From contig DAHVAE010000028.1 in the NCBI GenBank assembly GCA_027314795.1, positions 1 to 8,744 on the forward strand: DNA of 8,744 nucleotides. Reading direction: 5' to 3'. The stretch is from Candidatus Saccharimonadota bacterium. Lineage in GTDB: Bacteria; Patescibacteriota; Saccharimonadia; Saccharimonadales; UBA4665. This document shows, piece after piece, positions 5,269 through 8,744 of this stretch. Made by a program: the position numbers and the translations under genes. The notes under the pieces were generated by a model. It had not been told where the DNA came from. It searched no databases and saw only the letters and a program-made list of their open reading frames with translations. Position 1 is the stretch's first letter. Each line of letters starts with the position of its first letter.

Positions 5269-6333
5269 ATGCCCTCGAGAACTACTAAATCCTTAAAGCT
5301 GATAGCAAAAGCCCTTTTAACCCACAGACTGTTAGTGCTCATAGCGATCATGGGAGTTTTTACGATTGGCATTATTAGCACACCTACGTCACTAAAATCT
5401 AAAGAACCGAAAATCCCAATACCGAAAACAGTCATCATAAAACCTAAAGTAAAACCAAAGCCAGCGCCAGCGCCAGTACCAGTACCCATACCAGCGCCAG
5501 CGCCAGTACCAGTACCAGCGCCAGTACCAGCTCCTAAGCCTGTCGTTACCCACAGCTCAACCCCAGCTCCAGCAACGGCACCTTCGCCAGGTACAGGAGT
5601 CAGCGGCTTGTCGCCGTCGCCAAGTTCAGGTAGTAGCGGCTCTGGGACCGGATCCAGCACCGGCAGCACGGGTTCGGGCACCGGCACAACCAAACCTGCA
5701 GCTAATTACCAGTCATCAAACTGGTCCGGCTACCTAATAAACTCTGGGGTCTTAACAACAGTTTCTGGTTCATGGATAGCTCCTAGCCCCACGGGCAATG
5801 GCTCCACAACTAGCGCTGATGCTTCTTGGATTGGTATAGGAGGGGTCAGCAGCACTGATCTAATCCAGGTTGGTACGGATAATACAGTTAGTGCTAGTGG
5901 CCAAGTGACGACAGGCGCTTTTTACGAGATGCTACCTGCTGTTTCTCAAAATATTAACGGTTTAACTGTTACTCCTGGTGATTCAATAACGGCGTCAATT
6001 ACGGAAACAACAACGAATGAATGGTCAATTGTAATCACCGACAATACGAATAAACAAACTTTCACTACGACCGTAAGTTACACCTCGTCGAATTCATCAG
6101 CGGAGTGGATTGAAGAAGATCCAAGCTACTCAAACGGTCAATTAGTGCCATTTGACAATTATGGCAGTGTATCGTTTAGCAACTGTAACGCTACCGACAA
6201 TGGAACTAGTGAAGGTATATCGACCGCGAGCCCAGATTCAATAACCATGATTAATAGCTCAGGACAAAATATATACGTACAGTCAAACATGACCGGCAAC
6301 GACTTTAGTGTTAGCTGGCAAAGCCCAGGTTAA
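5269..6333 (+). CDS. Membrane-anchored G1 (eqolisin) family glutamic peptidase
   Basis: A 354-residue extracytoplasmic protein. Basic residues (Arg4, Lys7, Lys10, Lys14, Arg20) precede one hydrophobic segment at 21-36; no lipobox or clear cleavage site is visible, so it may stay as an anchor. A Pro/Ala/Val/Lys stalk (about 48-93) and a Ser/Gly/Thr-rich stretch (about 104-141) lead to a domain at 145-353 that matches G1 peptidases: NWSGY (151-155), SWIAP (168-172), ASWIGIGG (185-192), LIQVGTD (198-204) and AEWIEEDP (278-285). By comparison with scytalidoglutamic peptidase (Gln53, Glu136), Gln200 and Glu279 are the likely catalytic pair. The fungal enzymes act at acid pH; pH preference here is unknown. 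There is no obvious propeptide of the fungal type. No Shine-Dalgarno site precedes the ATG, and no other start exists before the upstream in-frame stop at 5230. The neighbouring glucan operon is divergent and suggests no functional link. Confidence 0.87.
   Translation: MPSRTTKSLKLIAKALLTHRLLVLIAIMGVFTIGIISTPTSLKSKEPKIPIPKTVIIKPKVKPKPAPAPVPVPIPAPAPVPVPAPVPAPKPVVTHSSTPAPATAPSPGTGVSGLSPSPSSGSSGSGTGSSTGSTGSGTGTTKPAANYQSSNWSGYLINSGVLTTVSGSWIAPSPTGNGSTTSADASWIGIGGVSSTDLIQVGTDNTVSASGQVTTGAFYEMLPAVSQNINGLTVTPGDSITASITETTTNEWSIVITDNTNKQTFTTTVSYTSSNSSAEWIEEDPSYSNGQLVPFDNYGSVSFSNCNATDNGTSEGISTASPDSITMINSSGQNIYVQSNMTGNDFSVSWQSPG
5461..5534 (+). repeat. Tandem CCAG-hexamer repeat in the peptidase stalk
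   Basis: Hexamers CCAGCG and CCAGTA alternate through this stretch, and positions 5461-5486 recur exactly at 5491-5516, a 30-bp period. They encode alternating Pro-Ala and Pro-Val dipeptides, so gain or loss of units would change stalk length without a frameshift. It is the most repetitive DNA in the window. Confidence 0.85.
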
Positions 6334-6375
6334 GCTAGCCTAAATACTTCAACTTTCAATTTTGGATACAGTAAT

Positions 6376-6388
6376 TGTTGCAGCAACA
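6376..6388. repeat. Short dyad TGTTGC-A-GCAACA
   Basis: Six-bp perfect arms (6376-6381 and 6383-6388) around a single A. The one-base centre makes it a poor RNA hairpin but a plausible protein-binding site. It lies just before the candidate terminator of the peptidase gene. Confidence 0.35.
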
Positions 6389-6428
6389 CCGCCAATAACG
6401 CTCGTGACGCCGCAACTAAGGCGGTTTT
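6388..6428 (+). terminator. Candidate intrinsic terminator after the peptidase gene
   Basis: ACCGCC (6388-6393) can pair with GGCGGT (6420-6425), directly followed by TTTT ending at 6428. The 26-nt loop is large; a competing smaller fold pairs CCGC (6410-6413) with GCGG (6421-6424) across seven nt. Either would release transcripts 55 to 95 nt after the peptidase stop and before the kinase promoter. The U-run is short, so strength is uncertain. Confidence 0.45.
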
Positions 6429-6441
6429 AATCTAAGACTTC

Positions 6442-6470
6442 TTCTTTATCTTACTGAAAAGTGGGATAAT
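6442..6470 (+). promoter_or_regulatory. Candidate promoter of the histidine kinase gene
   Basis: An extended -10 TGG-GATAAT (hexamer 6465-6470) matches consensus in five of six bases plus the TG. At 17-nt spacing the -35 position holds TTCTTT (6442-6447), which is weak. The predicted start near 6477 leaves only about eight nt before the ATG at 6485. Confidence 0.5.
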
Positions 6471-6484
6471 GATTATGTTTTATT

Positions 6485-8284
6485 ATGAACCATGTTTCTG
6501 CTAAATGGATAAGGTGGTTGCGAAGACTATTTTTAGTTTATTGCGGCCACTTCGTAATTAGCTACTTATATATTGGCCTTCGATATCATGAATGGGGAGG
6601 TACAAAAACCTTCCCGATCGTGATTATTTATTTTGTCGCTATTCAAGCAATATATGAACTGGTGATTAGCCTCAAATACATTAAAAAGTATGCATATCTA
6701 GCCACATATATCACAATCACGTTTTTGCTGATTGAAAATGCCATAGTTCTTAACCCATCTGGCATTTATTATTCACCGTATATGATCACGGTACTTGTGA
6801 TGATCTTCCTAGCTGGGGCTCTTGGCTGGCTACTAGCTTCTTTAGAAGTTGTCATTATGGCTGTCTTTTATTTATTTGGGCTAGCGGGCTTTTTAACTAG
6901 CCCAGTAGCTGTCAATAATAATTTCAAGATAACCGGGCTAATTGAAATTATCATTTTAGCTTTAACGGCCATACTTAGTTATTTATTCTGGAAAAGGCAT
7001 TATGACTATTCAGATAACCCACAGCTCGAAAGATTAAACGCTTTACTAAAAAAACGCCAAAAACAGTCAATAATAATTATTGAATCTATTGGTGATGGTG
7101 TCATAGTTTTCGATAAAAACGGCATAATTGACCTGATCAACCCACCGGCTTCAGCAATGACTGGCTGGGAAGTCGAAAATGCCTTGGGGCATGGAGTCCG
7201 TGATGTTTTGAGGTATTCATTACTGAAACAAGGGCCTGATAAGAATTTACCAGATTATATCTCAGACTCATTAACGGGTAAAAAACATGTCTCTGAAAAG
7301 GTTAAACTTGATCCGATTAAGTCCCAGTCACCACTAATAGTCAGCATGAGCATATCGCCAATTGTTATATCGCCAGATAATGAACTGGTTGGAGGTGTAA
7401 TTATACTGCACGACATAACTAAAGAGCAGGAGATAGAACAACAGCGTTCTGACTTCATAAGTACAGCTAGCCATGAAATGAGAACGCCCATAGCTACCAT
7501 AGAAGCTTATCTAGATTTAGCCCTTTCGGACAAAGCCGGTCATTTGGATGAACCTCTTCGGAGCTACGTTAAGAGTGCCCATGAATCAACTAAGCACCTA
7601 GGTCAATTATTCCAGGATCTACTTGCCAGCTCTCAAGCTGAGGAAGGTACACTAAGGAATAAACCTGAAGCCATTGAATTATGGAGCTTTATAAATCAAT
7701 TAAGTACAGATTTTCGTTATTCAACCAAACAATTTAATTTAGGTCTTGAATTCATAATTGGCGCGAACGAAGTTATTGATGGCGATAGCATTAATAATAC
7801 AGATGCTAAACTTGTTCAAGAAAAGTACTACATGTATATCGATCCAGATAGACTAAGAGAAGTAATTTCTAACTTGTTTTCGAATGCTCTTAAGTATACG
7901 CATGAAGGTAAGATATCCATCGGTATTAGTGGCGATAAAGATACTGTCCAGATATTCATTAAAGATACCGGCTTAGGTATCCCGGCTAAGGATATACCGA
8001 ACCTCTTCCAGAAATTCTATAGTGTTGATAGTTCGCAAACCAGATCGGTAGGCGGTACCGGCCTAGGATTATTTATTTGCAGTAAAATTGTCGATATGTA
8101 TGCTGGAAAAATATGGGTCGATAGTACATTAGATAAAGGCAGCACTTTTTATGTAACGCTACCTAGGATTAGTGAACAAAAGTATATCGAACTAAAACAT
8201 CAACAAGAACTAAAACAAAGCCAAAGAAGACATCGTCCCGCTAACGTTAAGCCAACTACTACTACTGCCATAAGTCCTGCGTAA
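6485..8284 (+). CDS. Six-TM PAS sensor histidine kinase
   Basis: A 599-residue membrane sensor of a two-component system. About six hydrophobic segments (roughly 15-32, 43-63, 70-88, 98-118, 119-138, 150-169) form an integral membrane sensor with almost no extracytoplasmic loop, followed by a short linker, a PAS domain (about 193-310), HisKA (about 319-385) with the H box SHEMRTP (His330 as phosphate acceptor), and HATPase (about 450-562) with N box SNLFSNALKYT (462-472), G1 DTGLGIP (494-500), F box FQKFY (508-512) and G2 GGTGLGLF (523-530). The kinase core is complete and probably active. A basic, Gln/Thr-rich tail follows (563-599). No receiver domain is present and no response regulator gene is within the window. 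The ATG has no Shine-Dalgarno site and a very short predicted leader. The ligand is unknown; a sensor buried in the membrane suggests a membrane-related cue, which is an inference. Confidence 0.95.
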   Translation: MNHVSAKWIRWLRRLFLVYCGHFVISYLYIGLRYHEWGGTKTFPIVIIYFVAIQAIYELVISLKYIKKYAYLATYITITFLLIENAIVLNPSGIYYSPYMITVLVMIFLAGALGWLLASLEVVIMAVFYLFGLAGFLTSPVAVNNNFKITGLIEIIILALTAILSYLFWKRHYDYSDNPQLERLNALLKKRQKQSIIIIESIGDGVIVFDKNGIIDLINPPASAMTGWEVENALGHGVRDVLRYSLLKQGPDKNLPDYISDSLTGKKHVSEKVKLDPIKSQSPLIVSMSISPIVISPDNELVGGVIILHDITKEQEIEQQRSDFISTASHEMRTPIATIEAYLDLALSDKAGHLDEPLRSYVKSAHESTKHLGQLFQDLLASSQAEEGTLRNKPEAIELWSFINQLSTDFRYSTKQFNLGLEFIIGANEVIDGDSINNTDAKLVQEKYYMYIDPDRLREVISNLFSNALKYTHEGKISIGISGDKDTVQIFIKDTGLGIPAKDIPNLFQKFYSVDSSQTRSVGGTGLGLFICSKIVDMYAGKIWVDSTLDKGSTFYVTLPRISEQKYIELKHQQELKQSQRRHRPANVKPTTTTAISPA

Positions 8285-8409
8285 TAGCTACTTGCAATTA
8301 TCAAACCATCAGGCCTGAATTTAAACCCTGCCAACTAATTAGAAGTGCTTTTTGTGATAATGTCAGCAGTACAGACACAGCATCATGTTATTCACAAACA
8401 AACTTCAGA

Positions 8410-8438
8410 TTGCAATGTTTGTATGCAAGGTATATAAA
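8410..8438 (+). promoter_or_regulatory. Candidate promoter directly before the hairpin unit
   Basis: TTGCAA (8410-8415) and TATAAA (8433-8438) are separated by 17 nt, matching consensus in four and five of six positions. The predicted start is near 8445, five nt before the hairpin. The -35 is part of an imperfect dyad with TGCAA at 8424-8428, resembling the TTGCAA dyad near the peptidase start. Confidence 0.45.
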
Positions 8439-8449
8439 TTATGTAAGTG

Positions 8450-8502
8450 AGGAAGAAGGAGAGACCGTTTTACGGCTCAAGTTCTTCCTTTCTATTTATT
8501 TT
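8450..8502 (+). terminator. Strong composite hairpin with U-rich tail (terminator or small RNA)
   Basis: Outer stem AGGAAGAA (8450-8457) pairs with TTCTTCCT (8482-8489), eight perfect pairs. After a symmetrical 3-by-3 internal loop, GAG (8461-8463) pairs with CTC (8476-8478), and beyond one bulged A, CCGT (8465-8468) pairs with ACGG (8472-8475) around TTT. That is 15 pairs within 40 nt, followed by a T-rich tract to 8502. As a terminator it would act on the kinase transcript, 165 nt after its stop, or on a short RNA starting at the promoter just upstream. The minus strand has no T-run after the hairpin, so activity would be one-directional. Confidence 0.6.
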
Positions 8503-8652
8503 GTGAGGTTTTTGAAAGAATTTATCTTGTTGTATATTATCCTCTTCTAAACTTGCATTTGATGGTGTCTTAAATAACTTATTCTCTAATTGTAATGTCT
8601 ACCCAACCTCCTGAACACTTTTGAACGGCACTGTTAAGGCGCTAGCAGACAT
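8470..8652 (-). pseudogene. Interrupted reading frame, possible gene remnant
   Basis: On the minus strand one frame runs from an ATG at 8652-8650 to TAA at 8472-8470, broken once by TAG at 8601-8599. The first part encodes MSASALTVPFKSVQEVG; the second, 42 codons after the TAG, is rich in Glu, Lys, Gln and Asn and ends in KEELEP. The same frame is open upstream to the window edge. No Shine-Dalgarno site is visible before the ATG, and I recognise no family. In AT-rich DNA such a frame can occur by chance, so this is only a candidate remnant. Confidence 0.2.
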
Positions 8653-8690
8653 GTGGTTTTGTAGTTTTTCTTCTAACTTACCGCCCGTTA

Positions 8691-8696
8691 TATAAT
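8691..8696 (+). promoter_or_regulatory. -10 element of the gene at the right edge
   Basis: A perfect TATAAT at 8691-8696 predicts a start near 8703 and a leader of about 25 nt. The 17-nt -35 position holds TTCTTC (8668-8673), which is weak, so an activator may be needed. Confidence 0.5.
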
Positions 8697-8716
8697 AAGA
8701 ATACAGATAGTTTAAT

Positions 8717-8725
8717 GAGGTGATC
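8717..8725 (+). promoter_or_regulatory. Near-complete anti-SD complement before the edge CDS
   Basis: GAGGTGATC matches nine consecutive bases of the complement of the usual 16S rRNA 3' end, with the GAGG core seven nt from the ATG. It is far stronger than any other ribosome binding site in the window. Confidence 0.8.
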
Positions 8726-8727
8726 TT

Positions 8728-8744
8728 ATGAAATTTACTTTGCT
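8728..8744 (+). CDS. Start of a protein-coding gene cut by the window edge
   Basis: ATG at 8728-8730 followed by codons for Lys-Phe-Thr-Leu before the sequence ends. The call rests on the TATAAT element and the nine-base Shine-Dalgarno match, not on the five codons available. The function cannot be judged. It is in the same direction as the histidine kinase, so a response regulator is possible, but the separate promoter and the hairpin between them argue that they are not one simple operon. Confidence 0.6.

Larger units (their letters stand above)
8285..8727. other. 443-nt intergenic region without a convincing complete gene
   Basis: After the kinase the stop codon is doubled (TAA at 8282-8284, then TAG). 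There follow a 10-bp palindrome TCAGGCCTGA (8309-8318), a promoter and hairpin unit (8410-8502), a minus-strand frame interrupted by one TAG (8470-8652), and the promoter and ribosome binding site of the next gene. A 25-codon plus-strand frame (8360-8437) has no ribosome binding site and was not accepted as a gene. Confidence 0.6.

Noticed and set aside
5196..5693. A 165-codon minus-strand frame rich in Gly, Ala, Pro and Val
   Set aside because: It is the reverse complement of the Pro/Ala/Ser/Gly stalk of the peptidase; the repeat keeps opposite frames open. It also covers both divergent promoters.
7255..7500. An 81-codon minus-strand frame inside the histidine kinase
   Set aside because: It lies antisense to the PAS and H-box region, which is clearly coding, and has no independent support.
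8309..8318. Palindrome TCAGGCCTGA after the histidine kinase, considered as its terminator
   Set aside because: There is no loop, so it cannot form an ordinary hairpin, and no T-run follows.
8360..8437. A 25-codon plus-strand frame with a CxxC pair
   Set aside because: No Shine-Dalgarno site, and its stop overlaps the -10 of the promoter at 8433-8438. Too short to separate from chance.
8503..8550. A GTG-started 15-codon hydrophobic frame after the hairpin, like a leader peptide
   Set aside because: No ribosome binding site and no attenuator-like pair of hairpins downstream; this length is common by chance.

Overview
The window (roughly 40% GC by eye) reads as chromosomal DNA of a bacterium using the standard code: one gene ends in TGA and no recognised gene carries an in-frame TGA. 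The gene content (a compact alpha-glucan cluster of a type also seen in archaea, a cysteine-free bL33, a glutamic peptidase on a membrane anchor, mixed Shine-Dalgarno use) would suit a Patescibacteria/Saccharibacteria-like lineage. That placement is an inference from gene content; no marker in the window settles it.

Layout: positions 1-173 hold no gene that I can support, only a perfect 9-bp hairpin. tRNA-Thr(TGT) and tRNA-Tyr(GTA) lie in that transcription order on the minus strand, one nucleotide apart. Divergent from them is tRNA-Thr(GGT), followed 36 nt later by rpmG (bL33). A palindrome in the divergent gap supplies outward-facing extended -10 elements. rpmG meets the glucan operon tail to tail with no base between the two stop codons.

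The operon (minus strand, 5073 to 715) runs from a GT4 glycogen-synthase-like glycosyltransferase, through a GH57 amylase-family enzyme coupled to it by an ATGA overlap, to a GH15 glucoamylase 19 nt further on. A clear promoter (TTGACT, 18 nt, TATACT) precedes it and carries an 11-bp-period direct repeat between its boxes. Together the three enzymes could build, remodel and hydrolyse an intracellular alpha-1,4-glucan store; none has a visible export signal.

Divergently transcribed from the operon is a membrane-anchored G1 (eqolisin) peptidase on a long Pro/Ala/Val and Ser/Gly stalk. After a candidate terminator comes a six-TM PAS-HisKA-HATPase hybrid-free sensor histidine kinase with a very short predicted leader and no visible Shine-Dalgarno site. 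Its response regulator is not in the window.

The last 460 nt contain no convincing complete gene. They hold a promoter followed directly by a 40-nt hairpin and a U-rich tail (terminator or small RNA), an interrupted minus-strand frame, and a TATAAT promoter with a near-perfect Shine-Dalgarno site leading into a CDS cut off by the window edge. I see no CRISPR array, insertion sequence or phage gene. The window is mostly ordinary, with a few regulatory details worth following.
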